DNA of 64,000 nucleotides from Calliopsis andreniformis. Taxonomy: Eukaryota > Arthropoda > Insecta > Hymenoptera > Andrenidae. A program made the position numbers and the translations under genes. The stretch lies in contig NW_027480449.1 in the NCBI RefSeq assembly GCF_051401765.1, forward strand, positions 5,332,001-5,396,000, in the 5' to 3' direction. This document shows positions 1 through 13,597 of the stretch, piece by piece. Under the pieces are notes generated by a model. It saw nothing but the letters and a program-made list of their open reading frames with translations, was not told where the DNA came from and made no database searches. Position 1 is the stretch's first letter; the number at the start of each line of letters is the position of its first letter.

Positions 1-157
1 GACTGAGTGTTGAGGGTTGAGTGATGAGAATTGATGTTTGTGGATAGAGATTTGAAGATTGCAGATTGAGTATTGAGTATTGAAAACTGTGAATTGATGA
101 TATTCTATGGAGGATTGAGGATTGACAACTGATTGTTGAGGACTGTGGGGTGAAGAT
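1..157 (+). repeat. L2 landmark, copy 1
   Basis: A diverged block running from GACTGAGTGTTGAGG to just past GACAACTGATTGTTG. It looks like unique DNA but splits fully into heptamers (for example AACTGTG, GATATTC, AACTGAT). A short inverted repeat, CAAC and GTTG around five bases, sits at 126-138. The copy may extend left of the window. Confidence 0.8.
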
Positions 158-767
158 TGAGGAATCAGGATTGAGGATTCAGGATTGAGGTTTGATGACT
201 GAGGATTGAGAATTGAGGATTGAGTATTGAAGATTGAGGATTGATGATTGAGGGTTGTGTATTGAGGACGAGGACTGAGGGTTGAGTGCTGATACTTGAG
301 GTCTGAGGATTGAGGATTGTGGATTGCGAATTGAGGACTGAGGATTGAAGATAGAGGATTGGGTATTGAGGATTGAAGAATGAGGATTGAGGATTGAGGA
401 TTGAGGATTGGGGATTGAAGTTTCGGTATTGAGGATTAAAGATTGAGGGTTGAGGATTGAGTATTGATGATTGAATATTGAGGATTGAGGATTGAGGTTT
501 GAGGATTGAGGACGAGGACTGACGGTTGAGGATTGAGGTTTGAGGATTGAGGATTGAGGATTGAGGACTGAGGATTGAGGATTGAGGATTGAGGACTGAG
601 CATTAAGGATTGAAGATTGAGGATGGAGGATGGTGGATGAGGACGGACGATTGAGGATTGAGGTTTGAGGATTGAGGATTGATGATTGAGGACTGAGGAT
701 TGAGGATTGAGGATTGAGCATTGAGGATTGGACATTGAGGACACGGGATTGAGGATTGAAGATTGAG

Positions 768-912
768 GATTAAGGATTGAAGATTGGGGATTGAGGATCT
801 AGGATTGGAGATTGATTATTGAGGATTGAAGATTGAGGATTGAAGATTGAGGATTGAGAATTGAGAATTGAGTATGAGGACTGAGGGTTGAGGATTGAGG
901 TTTGAGGAATGA
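768..912 (+). repeat. Recurrent ~145-bp block with GATCTAGG, representative
   Basis: A run from GATTAAGGATTGAAG through GGGGATTGAGGATCTAGG, GGAGATTGATTATTG and GAATTGAGAATTGAG to the hexamer module. It recurs dozens of times and is the most frequent mid-scale block. GATCTAGG is replaced by GATGTAGG in one subset and by GATCTTGG in another, the latter seen only from about 42.1 kb onward. Confidence 0.7.
872..912 (+). repeat. Hexamer module, representative (GTATGA-GGACTGA)
   Basis: A six-base word, usually one T shorter than a heptamer, is followed by a GGACTGA-like word and often by GGGTTGA or CGGTTGA, GGATTGA, GGTTTGA and GGAATGA or GGAACGA. In copy 1 the hexamers start at 266, 510, 635, 872, 1080, 1443, 1960, 2203, 2433, 2950, 3187, 3424, 3962 and 4430. 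Two other six-base words lie near 912 and 2183. Several intervals cluster at 230-244 bp and two are 517 bp. The recurring context suggests that all modules descend from one ancestral block. Confidence 0.78.
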
Positions 913-1763
913 GGGTTGTGGTTGAGGATTGAGGATTGAGGATTGAGGATTGAGTATTGAAGATTGAGTATTGATGCCTGAGGATTGAGGATTGAGGATT
1001 CAGGATTGATGATTGAGGATTGAAGATTGATTATTGATGATTGAAGATTGAGGATTGAGGATTGAGGGTTCGGGATTGAGGACGAGGACTGACGGTTGAG
1101 GATTGAGGTTTGAGGATTGAGGTTTGAGGATTGAGGACTGGGGACTGACGATTGAGTATTGAAGATAGAGGATTTATGACTGAGGATTGAGGATTGTGGA
1201 TTGAGGATTGAGGATTGAAGATTGAGTATAGAGGATTGAATATTGAGGATTGAGGATTGGGGATTGAGGATTGAGGACAGAGGATTGACGATTGAGTATT
1301 GAAGATTGAGGATTTATGACTGTGGATTGAGGATTAAGAATTGAAGATTGGGGATTGAGGATCTAAAATTGGAGATTCATTATTGAGGATTGAAGATTGA
1401 GGATTGAGGATTGAGGATTGAGAATTGAGAATAGAGAATTGAGGATGAGGACTGAGGGTTGAGGATTGAGGTTTGAGGGATGAGGATTGAGGGCTGAGGA
1501 TTGAGGGTTGAGGATTGTGGATTGAGGATAGAGTATTGAGGATTGAGGATTGAGGATTGAGGATTGAAGATTCAGTATTGAGGATTGAAGATTGAGGATT
1601 GAGGATTGAGGATTGAGGGTTGAGGATTGAGTATTGAGGATTGACGCTTGAGGATTGACGCTTGAGGATTGAGGGTTGAGGATGTAGGATAGAAGAGAGA
1701 GGACTGAGTGTTGAGAATTGATGCTTCAGGTTTGAGATTTGATTATTGAATATTCTGTATTGA

Positions 1764-1798
1764 GTATTGAACCATGAGTATTCAGGATGTTCTATTGA
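1764..1798 (+). repeat. Left-type ACCATGAG box (first of 17)
   Basis: A five-heptamer block, GTATTGA-ACCATGA-GTATTCA then GGATGTT-CTATTGA. It carries the only recurrent CCATG in the array. ACCA begins at 1771, 2754, 4283, 6599, 7582, 11267, 14324, 19050, 20033, 22303, 24592, 25576, 29282, 30398, 34404, 35786 and 38118. No protein-binding motif that I know matches it; I use it as a marker only. Confidence 0.8.
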
Positions 1799-4700
1799 GT
1801 ATTGAGAATTGAGGATTGATGGTTGAATATTGAGGATTTATGGTTGAGGGTTGAGTGTTAAATATTGAGGATTGTGGATTGAGGATAGAGTATTGAGGAT
1901 TGAGGATTGAGGATTGAGGATTGAATATTGAGGATTGAGGATTGAGGGTTGAGGATTGAGGACGAGGACTGACGGCTGAGGATTGAGGTTTGAGGATTGA
2001 GGATTGAGGATTGAGGACTGAGGCTTGAGGATTGAGGATTGAGCATTGAGGATTGAAGATTGAGGACTGGCGATTGAGGATTGAAGATTGAGGGTTAAGG
2101 ATTGTGTATTGGGGATTGAGGATGTAGGATTGGAGAATGATTATTGAGGATTGAAGATTGAGGATTGAGGATTGAGGATTGAGGTTGAGAATTGAGAATT
2201 GATGATGACGACTGAGGGTTGAGGATTGAGGTTTGAGCAACGAGGATTGAGGATTGAGGATTGAGGACTAAGGATTGACGATTGAGTATTGAAGATTGAG
2301 GATTTATGACTGAGGATTGAGGATTAAGGATTGAAGATTGGGTATTGAGGATCTAGCATTGGAGATTCATTATTGAGTATTGAAGATTGAGGATTGAGGA
2401 TTGAGGATTGAGAATTGAGAATAGAGAATTGAGGATGAGGACTGAGGGTTGAGGATTGAGTTTTGAGGGATGAGGATTGAGGGCTGAGGATTGAGGGTTG
2501 AGGATTGTGGATTGAGGATAGAGTATTGAGGATTGAGGATTGAGGATTGAGGATTGAAGATTGAGTATTGAGGATTGAAGATTGAGGATTGAGGATTGAG
2601 GGTTGAGGATTGAGTATTGAGGATCGACGCTTGAGGATTGAGGGTTGAGGATGTAGGATAGAAGAGAGAGGACTGAGCGTTGAGGGTTGAGTGTTGAGAA
2701 TTGATGCTTGAGGTTTGAGATTTGATTATTGAATATTCTGTATTGAGTATTGAACCATGAGTATTCAGGATGTTCTATTGACTATTGAGAATTGAGGATT
2801 GATGGTTGAATATTGAGGACTTATGGTTGAGGGTTGAGTGTTGAATATTGAGGATTGAGGACTGAGGATTGGGGATTGATGATTGAGGATTGAAGATTGA
2901 TTATTGATCATTGAATATTGAGGATTGAGGATTGAGTGTTGAGGATTGAGGACGAGGACCGACGGATGAGGATTGAGGTTTGAGGTTTGAGGATTGACGA
3001 TTGAGGACTGAGGCTTGAGGATTGAGGATTGAGAATTGAGGATTGAGGATTGAGTATTGAAGATCGAGTATTGATGCCTGAGGATTGAGGATTGAGTATT
3101 GAGGTTTGAGGATTGTGGATTGAAGATTGAGTATTGAGGATTGAAAATTGAGGACTGAGGATTGAGGATTGAGAATGGAGGATGGAGGATGAGGACAGAC
3201 GATTGAGGATTGAGGTTTGAGGGTTGAGGATTGAGGATTGAGGACTGAGGATTGAGGATTGAGGATTGAGCATTGAGGATTGGATATTGAGGACTGGGGA
3301 TTGAGGATTGAAGATTGAGGATTAAGGATTGAAGATTGGGGATTGAGGATCTAGGATTGGAGATTGATTATTGAGGATTGAAGATTGAGGATTGAGGATT
3401 GAGGATTGAGAATTGAGAATTGAGTATGATGACTGAGGGTTGAGGATTGAGGTTTGAAGAATGAGGATTGTGGGTTGAGGTTTGAGGGGTGAGGATTGAG
3501 GGTTGAGGATTGAGGGTTGAGGATTGAGGATTGAGTATAGAGTATTGAGGATTGAGGATTGAGGATTGAGGATTGAAGGTTGAGTATTGAGGATTGAAGA
3601 TTGAGGATTGAGGATTGAGGGTTGAGGATTAAGGGTTGAGGATTGAGGATTGAGGATTGAAGATTGAGTATTGAGGATTGAAGGTTGAGGATTGTGGATT
3701 GAGGATTGAGGATTGAGGATTGACGACTAAGGATTGACGATTGAGTATTGAAGATTGAGGATTGATGACTGAGGATTGACGACTGATGATTGAGGATTGA
3801 GGATTGATGATTGACGATTGGGTATTGAGTATTGAATATTGAGGATTGAGGATTGAGGATTAAGGGTTGAGGATTGAGGATTGAGGATTGAAGATTGAGT
3901 ATTGAGGATTGAAGGTTGAGGATTGTGGATTGAGGATTGAGGATTGAGAATTGAGAATTGAGTATGAGGACCGAGGGTTGAGGATTGAGGTTTGAGGGAT
4001 GAGGATTGAGTGTTGAGGATTGAGGGTTGAGGATTGAGGATTGAGGATAGAGTATTGAGGATTGAGGATTGAGGATTGAGGGTTGAAGATTGAGTATTGA
4101 GGATTGAAGATTGGGGATTGAGGATTGAGTGTTGAGGATTGAGTATTGAGGATTGACGCTTGAGGATTGAGCGTTGAGGATGTAGGATAGAAGGGAGACG
4201 ACTGAGTGTTGAGGGTTGAGTGTTGAGAATTGATGCTTGAGGTTTGAGATTTGAATATTGAATATTCTGTATTGAGTATTGAACCATGAGTATTCAGGAT
4301 GTTCTATTGAGTATTGAGAATTGAGGATTGATGGTTGAATATTGAGGATTTATGGTTGAGGGTTGAGTGTTGAATATTGAGGATTGAGGATTGAGAATTG
4401 AGGATTGATGATTGAGGATTGAAGATTGAGTATGAGGACTGAGGGTTGAGGATTGAGGTTTGAGGAATGAGGATTGAGGTTTGAGGATTGAGGATTGAGG
4501 ATTGAGGATTGAGGACTGAGTATTGAAGATTGAGGATTGGGTATTGAGGATTGAAGAATGAGGATTGAGGATTGAGGATTGAGGATTGGGGATTGAAGTT
4601 TCACTATTGAGGATTAAAGATTGAGGATTGAGGATTGAGAATTGAGGATTGAGGATTGAAGATTGAGAATTGAGGATTGAGGGTTGAGGATTGAGGATTG

Positions 4701-4828
4701 AGGATTGAGGATTGAGGATTGAGGATTGAGGATTGAGGATTGAGGATTGAAGATTGAGTATTGAAGATTGAAGGTTGAGGATTGTGGATTGAGGATTGAG
4801 GATTGAGGATTGAATAATGAGGATTGGG

Positions 4829-4985
4829 GACTGAGTGTTGAGGGTTGAGTGATGAGAATTGATGTTTGTGGATAGAGATTTGAAGATTGCAGATTGAGTA
4901 TTGAGTAATGAAAACTGTGAATTGATGATATTCTATGGAGGATTGAGGATTGACAACTGATTGTTGAGGACTGTGGGGTGAAGAT
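4829..4985 (+). repeat. L2 landmark, copy 2
   Basis: Same as the first at +4,828. It reads GAGTAATGAAAAC where the first reads GAGTATTGAAAAC. Confidence 0.8.
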
Positions 4986-7900
4986 TGAGGAATCAGGATT
5001 GAGGATTTAGGATTGAGGTTTGATGACTGAGGATTGAGGATTGAGGATTGAGTATTGAAGATTGAGGATTGATGATTGAGGGTTGTGTATTGAGGACGAG
5101 GACTGACGGTTGAGTGCTGATACTTGAGGTCTGAGGATTGAGGATTGTGGATTGCGAATTGAGGACTGAGGATTGAAGAAACAGGATTGGGTATTGAGGA
5201 TTGAAGAATGAGGATTGAGGATTGAGGATTGAGGATTGGGGATTGAAGTTTCGGTATTGAGGATTAAAGATTGAGGATTGAGGATTGAGTATTGATGATT
5301 GAATATTGAGGATTGAGGATTGAGGTTTGAGGATTGAGGACGAGGACTGACGGTTGAGGATTGAGGTTTGAGGATTGAGGATTGAGGATTGAGGACTGAG
5401 GATTGAGGATTGAGGATTGAGGACTGAGCATTGAGGATTGAAGATTGAGGATGGAGGATGGTGGATGAGGACGGACGATTGAGGATTGAGGTTTGAGGAT
5501 TGAGGATTGATGATTGAGGACTGAGGATTGAGGATTGAGGATTGAGCATTGAGGATTGGACATTGAGGACACGGGATTGAGGATTGAAGATTGAGGATTA
5601 AGGATTGAAGATTGGGGATTGAGGATCTAGGATTGGAGATTGATTATTGAGGATTGAAGATTGAGGATTGAAGATTGAGGATTGAGAATTGAGAATTGAG
5701 TATGAGGACTGAGGGTTGAGGATTGAGGTTTGAGGAATGAGGGTTGTGGTTGAGGATTGAGGATTGAGGATTGAGGATTGAGTATTGAAGGTTGAGTATT
5801 GATGCCTGAGGATTGAGGATTGAGGATTCAGGATTGATGATTGAGGATTGAAGATTGATTATTGATGATTGAAGATTGAGGATTGAGGATTGAGGGTTGG
5901 GGATTGAGGACGAGGACTGACGGTTGAGGATTGAGGTTTGAGGATTGAGGTTTGAGGATTGAGGACTGGGGACTGACGATTGAGTATTGAAGATAGAGGA
6001 TTTATGACTGAGGATTGAGGATTGTGGATTGAGGATTGAGGATTGAAGATTGAGTATAGAGGATTGAATATTGAGGATTGAGGATTGGGGATTGAGGATT
6101 GAGGACAGAGGATTGACGATTGAGTATTGAAGATTGAGGATTTATGACTGTGGATTGAGGATTAAGAATTGAAGATTGGGGATTGAGGATCTAAAATTGG
6201 AGATTCATTATTGAGGATTGAAGATTGAGGATTGAGGATTGAGGATTGAGAATTGAGAATAGATAATTGAGGATGAGGACTGAGGGTTGAGGATTGAGGT
6301 TTGAGGGATGAGGATTGAGGGCTGAGGATTGAGGGTTGAGGATTGTGGATTGAGGATAGAGTATTGAGGATTGAGGATTGAGGATTGAGGATTGAAGATT
6401 CAGTATTGAGGATTGAAGATTGAGGATTGAGGATTGAGGATTGAGGGTTGAGGATTGAGTATTGAGGATTGACGCTTGAGGATTGACGCTTGAGGATTGA
6501 GGGTTGAGGATGTAGGATAGAAGAGAGAGGACTGAGTGTTGAGAATTGATGCTTCAGGTTTGAGATTTGATTATTGAATATTCTGTATTGAGTATTGAAC
6601 CATGAGTATTCAGGATGGTCTACTGAGTATTGAGAATTGAGGATTGGTGGTTGAATATTGAGGATTTATGGTTGAGGGTTGAGTGTTAAATATTGAGGAT
6701 TGTGGATTGAGGATAGAGTATTGAGGATTGAGGATTGAGGATTGAGGATTGAATATTGAGGATTGAAGATTGAGGGTTGAGGATTGAGGACGAGGACTGA
6801 CGGCTGAGGATTGAGGTTTGAGGATTGAGGATTGAGGATTGAGGACTGAGGCTTGAGGATTGAGGATTGAGCATTGAGGATTGAAGATTGAGGACTGGCG
6901 ATTGAGGATTGAAGATTGAGGGTTAAGGATTGAGTATTGGAGATTGAGGATGTAGGATTGGAGAATGATTATTGAGGATTGAAGATTGAGGATTGAGGAT
7001 TGAGGATTGAGGTTGAGAATTGAGAATTGATGATGACGACTGAGGGTTGAGGATTGAGGTTTGAGCAACGAGGATTGAGGATTGAGGATTGAGGACTAAG
7101 GATTGACGATTGAGTATTGAAGATTGAGGATTTATGACTGAGGATTGAGGATTAAGGATTGAAGATTGGGTATTGAGGATCTAGCATTGGAGATTCATTA
7201 TTGAGTATTGAAGATTGAGGATTGAGGATTGAGGATTGAGAATTGAGAATAGAGAATTGAGGATGAGGACTGAGGGTTGAGGATTGAGTTTTGAGGGATG
7301 AGGATTGAGGGCTGAGGATTGAGGGTTGAGGATTGTGGATTGAGGATAGAGTATTGAGGATTGAGGATTGAGGATTGAGGATTGAAGATTGAGTATTGAG
7401 GATTGAAGATTGAGGATTGAGGATTGAGGGTTGAGGATTGAGTATTGAGGATCGACGCTTGAGGATTGAGGGTTGAGGATGTAGGATAGAAGAGAGAGGA
7501 CTGAGCGTTGAGGGTTGAGTGTTGAGAATTGATGCTTGAGGTTTGAGATTTGATTATTGAATATTCTGTATTGAGTATTGAACCATGAGTATTCAGGATG
7601 TTCTATTGACTATTGAGAATTGAGGATTGATGGTTGAATATTGAGGACTTATGGTTGAGGGTTGAGTGTTGAATATTGAGGATTGAGGACTGAGGATTGA
7701 GGATTGATGATTGAGGATTGAAGATTGATTATTATTTATTGAATATTGAGGATTGAGGATTGAGTGTTGAGGATTGAGGACGAGGACCGACGGATGAGGA
7801 TTGAGGTTTGAGGTTTGAGGATTGAGGATTGAGGACTGAGGCTTGAGGATTGAGGATTGAGAATTGAGGATTGAGGATTGAGTATTGAAGATCGAGTATT

Positions 7901-8586
7901 GATGCCTGAGGATTGAGGATTGAGTATTGAGGTTTGAGGATTGTGGATTGAAGATTGAGTATTGAGGATTGAAAATTGAGGACTGAGGATTGAGGATTGA
8001 GAATGGAGGATGGAGGATGAGGACAGACGATTGAGGATTGAGGTTTGAGGGTTGAGGATTGAGGATTGAGGACTGAGGATTGAGGATTGAGGATTGAGCA
8101 TTGAGGATGGGATATTGAGGACTGGGGATTGAGGATTGAAGATTGAGGATTAAGGATTGAAGATTGGGGATTGAGGATCTAGGATTGGAGATTGATTATT
8201 GAGGATTGAAGATTGAGGATTGAGGATTGAGGATTGAGAATTGAGAATTGAGTATGATGACTGAGGGTTGAGGATTGAGGTTTGAGGAATGAGGATTGTG
8301 GGTTGAGGTTTGAGGGGTGAGGATTGAGGGTTGAGGATTGAGGGTTGAGGATTGAGGGTTGAGGATTGAGGATTGAGTATAGAGTATTGAGGATTGAGGA
8401 TTGAGGATTGAGGATTGAGGATTGAAGGTTGAGTATTGAGGATTGAAGATTGAGGATTGAGGATTGAGGGTTGAGGATTAAGGTTGAGGATTGAGGATTG
8501 AGGATTGAAGATTGAGTATTGAGGATTGAAGGTTGAGGATTGTGGATTGAGGATTGAGGATTGAGGATTGAATATTGAGGATTGGG
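4829..8586 (+). repeat. Left higher-order unit, copy 2 (shortened to 3,758 bp)
   Basis: This follows copy 1 at an offset of 4,828 up to about 8,560 and then joins directly to the next L2 landmark at 8587. It lacks the last part of copy 1, including the box at 4283. A private one-base loss near 8,478 turns GATTAAGGGTTG into GATTAAGGTTG and creates an additional six-base word. With that word the length fits 524 heptamers plus 15 hexamers. Confidence 0.82.
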
Positions 8587-8743
8587 GACTGAGTGTTGAG
8601 GGTTGAGTGATGAGAATTGATGTTTGTGTATAGAGATTTGAAGATTGCAGATTGAGTATTGAGTATTGAAAACTGTGAATTGATGATATTCTATGGAGGA
8701 TTGAGGATTGACAACTGATTGTTGAGGACTGTGGGCTGAAGAT
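8587..8743 (+). repeat. L2 landmark, copy 3
   Basis: Has GTTTGTGTATAG in place of GTTTGTGGATAG, a change shared with the copies at 21249, 26492 and 31614. Confidence 0.8.
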
Positions 8744-10614
8744 TGAGGATTCAGGATTGAGGATTCAGGATTGAGGTTTGAGGACTGAGGATTCAGGATT
8801 GAGGATTGAGTATTGAAGATTGAGGATTGATGATTGAGGGTTGTGTATTGAGGACGAGGACTGAGGGTTGAGTGTTGATACTTGAGGTCTGAGGATTGAG
8901 GATTGTGGATTGCGAATTGCGAACTGAGGATTGAAGATTGAGGATTGGGTATTGAGGATTGAAGAATGAGGATTTAGGATTGAGGATTGAGGATAGGGGA
9001 TTGAAGTTTCAGTACTGAGGATTAAAGATTGAGGATTGAGGATTGAGGATTGAGGATTGAGAATTGAGAATTGAGGATGACGACTGAGGGTTGAGGATTG
9101 AGGTTTGAGGAACGAGGATTGAGGATTGAGGATTGAGGATTGCAGATTGAGTATTGAGGATTGAGGATTGAGGATTGAGGATTGAGGATTGAGGATTGAG
9201 GATTGAGGATTGAGGATAGAGGATTGAGGATTGAAGATTCAGTATTGATGATTGAATATTGAGGATTGAGGATTGAGGTTTGAGGATTGAGGACGAGGAC
9301 TGACGGTTGAGGATTGAGGTTTGAGGATTGAGGATTGAGGATTGAGGACTGAGCATTGAGGATTGAAGACTGAGGATGGAGGATGGAGGATGAGGACGGA
9401 CGATTGAGGATTGAGGATTGAGGATTGAGGATTGAGTATTGAACATTGAGTATTGATGCCTGAGGATTGAGGATTGAGGATTGAGGATTGATGATTGAGG
9501 ATTGAAGATTGATTATTGATGACTGAAGGTTGAGGATTGAGGATTGAGGGTTGAGGATTGAGGACGAGGACCGACGGTTGAGGATTGAGGTTTGAGGATT
9601 GAGGATTGAGGATTGAGGACTGATTCTTGAGGATTGAGGATTAAGCATTGAGGATTGAAGATTGAGGACTGGCGATTGAGGATTGAAGATTGAGGATTAA
9701 GGATTGAGGATTGGGGATTGAGGATGTAGGATTGGAGATTGATTATTGAGGATTGAAGACTGAGGATTGAGGATTGAGGATTGAGGATTGAGAACTGAGA
9801 ATTGAAGATGAAGACTGAGGGTTGAGGATTGAGGTTTGAGGAACGAGGATTGAGGATTGAGGATTGACGACTAAGGATTGACGATTGAGTATTGAAGATT
9901 GAGGATTTATGACTGAGGATTGACGACAGAGGATTGAGGATTGAGGATTGATGATTGACGATTGAGTATTGAGTATTGAATATTGAGGATTGAGGATTGA
10001 GTATTACGGATTGAGGATTGAGGATTGAGGATTGAGGAGTGAGGATTGAGGATTGAGGATTGAAGGTTGAGTACTGAGGATTGAAGATTGAGGATTGAGG
10101 ATAGAAGATTGAGGATTGGGTATTGAGGATTGAAGATTGAGGATTCAGGATTGAGGATTGAGGATTGAGGATTGAGGATTGAGGATTGAGGATTGAAGAT
10201 TGAGTACTGAAGATTGAATATTGAGGATTGAGGATTGAGGATTGAGGATTGAGGATTGAGCATTGAAGATTGAGGATTGGGGATTGACGATTGACGATTG
10301 AGGATTGAGTATTGAGGATTGAAGATTGAGTATTGATGATTGAAGATTGAGGATTGAGGATTGAGTGTTGAGGATTGAGGACGAGGACTGACGGTCGAGG
10401 ACTGAGGATTGAGCATTGAGGATAGAAGATTGAGGATTGGGTATTGAGGATTGAAGATTGAGGATTCAGGATTGAGGATTGAGGATTGAGGATTGAGGAT
10501 TGATGATTGACGATTGAGGATTGAGGATTGAGGATTGAGAATTGAGAGTGAGGACTGAGAGTTGAGGATTGAGGTTTGAGGCATGAGGATTGAGGGTTGA
10601 GGATTGAGGATTGA

Positions 10615-10830
10615 GGATTGAGGACGGAGGATGACGGCTGAGTGACGAGGGTTGAGGTTTGTGTGTTGAATCCTGAGAATTCAGGTTATTCTATTGAGTA
10701 TTGAGAGTTGAGGATGGTTGAGTACTGAAGACTGAGGATTGAGGATTGATGTTTGAGTACTGAGGATTCAGAATTGAGGTTTGAGGACTGAGGGTTGAGT
10801 ATTAAAGATTGAGAATTAAGCATTGAATAT
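10615..10830 (+). repeat. Strongly diverged block with ATCCTGAGAATTC variant box
   Basis: This block departs most from the consensus: it contains GACGGAGG, GTGACGAGG, GTGTGTTG and an ATCCTGAGAATTC variant of the box at 10670. Related variant boxes occur at 42661, 51165 and 57002 in the right family. The heptamer pattern is still recognisable. It may be an older remnant. Confidence 0.5.
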
Positions 10831-12021
10831 TGAGGATTGAGGTTTGAGGATTGAGGATTGAGGATTGAGGATTGAGGATTGAGGATTGAGGATTGAAGAT
10901 TGAGTATTGAGGATTGAAGGTTGAGGATTGTGGATTGAGGATTGAGGATTGAGGATTGAAGATTGAGTATTGATGCCTGAGGATTGAGGATTCAGGATAG
11001 AGTACTGAGGATTGAGGATTGAGGATTGAGCATTGAGGGTTGAAGATTGAGTATTGAGGATTGAGGGTTGTGGATTGAGGACGAGGACCGAGGGTTGAAT
11101 ATTGATGTTTGAGGCCTGAGGATTGAGTATTGAGGATTGACGCTTGAGGATTGAGGGTTGAGGATGTAGGATAGAAGGGAGACTACTGAGTGTTGTGGGT
11201 TGAGTGTTGAGAATTGATGCTTGAGGTTTGAGATTTGATTATTGAATATTCTGTATTGAGTATTGAACCATGAGTATTCGGGATGTTCTATTGAGTATTG
11301 AGAATTGAGGATTGATGGTTGAATATTGAGGATTTATGGTTGAGGGTTGAGTGTTGAATATTGAGGATTGAGGACTGAGGATTGAGGATTGATGATTGAG
11401 GATTGAAGATTGATTAGTGATGATTGAATATTGAGGATTGAGGATTGAGGGTTGAGGATTGAGGACGAGGACCGACGGTTGAGGTTTGAGGTTTGAGGAT
11501 TGAGGATTGAGGATTGAGGACTGATTCTTGAGGATTGAGGATTAAGCATTGAGGATTGAAGATTGAGGACTGGCGATTGAGGATTGAAGATTGAGGATTA
11601 AGGATTGAGGATTGGGGATTGAGTATGTAGGATTGGAGATTGATTATTGAGGATTGAAGATTGAGGATTGAGGATTGAGGATTGAGGATTGAGGATTGAG
11701 AATTGAGAATTGAGGATGAAGACTGAGGGTTGAGGATTGAGGTTTGAGGAACGAGGATTGAGGATTGAGGATTGACGACTAAGGATTGTCGATTGAGTAT
11801 TGAAGGTTGAGGATTTATGACTGAGGATTGACGACTGAGGATTGAGGATTGGGGATTGATGATTGACGATTGAGTATTGAGTATTGAATATTGAGGATTG
11901 AGGATTGAGGATTAAGGATTGAGGATTGAGGATTGAGGACTGAAGATTGAGTATTGAGGATTGAAGGTTGAGGATTGTGGATTGAGGATTGAGGATTGAG
12001 GATTGAATATTGAGGATTGGG

Positions 12022-12178
12022 GACTGAGTGTTGAGGGTTGAGTGATGAGAATTGATGTTTGTGGATAGAGATTTGAAGATTGCAGATTGAGTATTGAGTA
12101 TTGAAAACTGTGAATTGATGATATTCTATGGAGGATTGAGGATTGACAACTGATTGTTGAGGACTGAGGGCTGAAGAT
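12022..12178 (+). repeat. L2 landmark, copy 4
   Basis: Has GTTTGTGGATAG and ends GACTGAGGGCTGAAG instead of GACTGTGGGGTGAAG. Confidence 0.8.
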
Positions 12179-13597
12179 TGAGGATTCAGGATTGAGGATT
12201 CAGGATTGAGGTTTGAGGACTGAGGATTGAGGATTGAGGATTGAGCATTGATGATTGAGGATTGATGATTGATGGCTGAGGGTTGTGTGTTGAGTATTGA
12301 GGATTGAGGATTGAGGATTGAGGATAGAGGATTGAGGATTGAAGATTGAGTATTGATGATTGAATATTGAGGATTGAGGATTGAGGATTGAGGATTGAGG
12401 ACAGAGGATTGACGATTGAGTATTGAAGATTGAGGATTTATGACTGAGGATTGAGGATTAAGGATTGAAGATTGGGGATTGAGGATCTAGCATTGGAAAT
12501 TCATTATTGAGGATTGAATATTGAGGATTGATGATTGATTATTCAGAATTGAGAATTGAGGATGAGGACTGAGGGTTGGGGATTGAGGTTTGAGAAATGA
12601 GGTTTGAGGATTGGGGATTGAGGATTGAGGATTGAGGATTGAGGATTGAGTATTGAAGATTGAGTATTGATCACTCATGATTGAGGACTGAGGATTGAGG
12701 ATTGACGATTGAGGATTGAAGATTGAATATTGAGGATTGAAGACTGAGGATTGATGATTGAGTATTGAGGATGGAGGATGAGGGCTGAGGGTTGAGGATT
12801 GAGGTTTGAGGACTCAGGACTGAGGATTGAGGATTGAGAATTGATGATTGAGTATGAGGATTGAAGATTGAGGATTGGGTATTGAGGATTGAAGAATGAG
12901 GATTGAGGTTTGAGGACTCAGGACTGAGGATTGAGGATTGAGAATTGAGGATTGAGGATGTGGATTGAAGATTGAGGATTGGGTATTGAGGATTGAAGAA
13001 TGAGGATTGAGGATTGAGTATTGAGGATTGAGGATTGAAGATTGAGTATCGAGGATTGAAGATTGACGATTGAGGATTAAGGATTGAGGATTGAGGATTG
13101 AGGATTGGAGATTGGGGATTGAGGATTGAGGACTGAGGCTTGAGGATTGAGGATTGAGCATTGAGGATTGAAGATTGAGGACTGGCGATTGAGGATTGAA
13201 GATTGAGGATTAAGGATTGAGGATTGGGGATTGAGGATGTAGGATTCGAGATTGATTATTGAGGATTGAAGATTGAGGACTGAGGATTGAGGATTGAGGA
13301 TTGAAAATTGAGAATTGAGGATGACGACTGAGGGTTGAGGATTGAGGTTTGAGGAACGAGGATTGAGGATTGAGGATTGAGGATTGCAGATTGTGTGTTG
13401 AGGATTGAGGATTGAGGATTGAGGATTGAGGATTGAGGATTGAGGATTGAGGATTTAGGATTGAGGATTGAGGATTGAGGATTGAAGATTGAGTATTGAG
13501 GATTGAATATTGAGGATTGAGGATTGAGGATTGAGGGTTGAGGATTGAGGATTGAAGATTGAGGATTGGGGATTGAGGATTGACGATTGAGGATTGA

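Larger units (their letters stand above)
1..4828 (+). repeat. Left higher-order unit, copy 1 (4,828 bp)
   Basis: Position 1 and position 4829 begin the same diverged landmark, and aligned landmarks recur at exactly +4,828 (for example 125 and 4953; 1771 and 6599; 2754 and 7582). By eye the copies differ at roughly one base per hundred or fewer. The unit contains the L2 landmark, ACCATGAG boxes at 1771, 2754 and 4283, and a partial internal repeat of 983 bp (1771 to 2754). Its length fits 676 heptamers plus 16 hexamers. The choice of start is arbitrary because the unit is cut by the window edge. Confidence 0.88.
8587..12021 (+). repeat. Left-family unit 3 (L2 to L2, 3,435 bp)
   Basis: It begins with an L2 landmark and ends at the next one. 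It contains one ACCATGAG box at 11267, in which the usual TATTCAGG reads TATTCGGG, and the most diverged block of the window near 10.6-10.8 kb. The order of sub-blocks differs from copies 1 and 2, so it is a rearranged relative, not a simple third tandem copy. Confidence 0.65.

Noticed and set aside
125..139. CAAC/GTTG inverted repeat in L2 as a terminator or structured RNA
   Set aside because: The arms are four bases, there is no T-run after it, and it is conserved only as far as the whole landmark is.
1..157. L2 landmark as a transposon or unique insertion
   Set aside because: It looks unique at first but parses without remainder into diverged heptamers, and it has no terminal repeats, target duplication or coding capacity.
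421..440. CENP-B box
   Set aside because: TTTCGGTATTGAGG shares TTCG with the 17-bp CENP-B box, but the required CGGG at the far end is missing. GACACGGG near 752 and TATTCGGG near 11276 also fail the full pattern.
1764..1798. ACCATGAG box as a promoter or start codon context
   Set aside because: The following + strand reading frame meets TGA within a few codons because of the heptamer. It recurs only as part of the higher-order unit.
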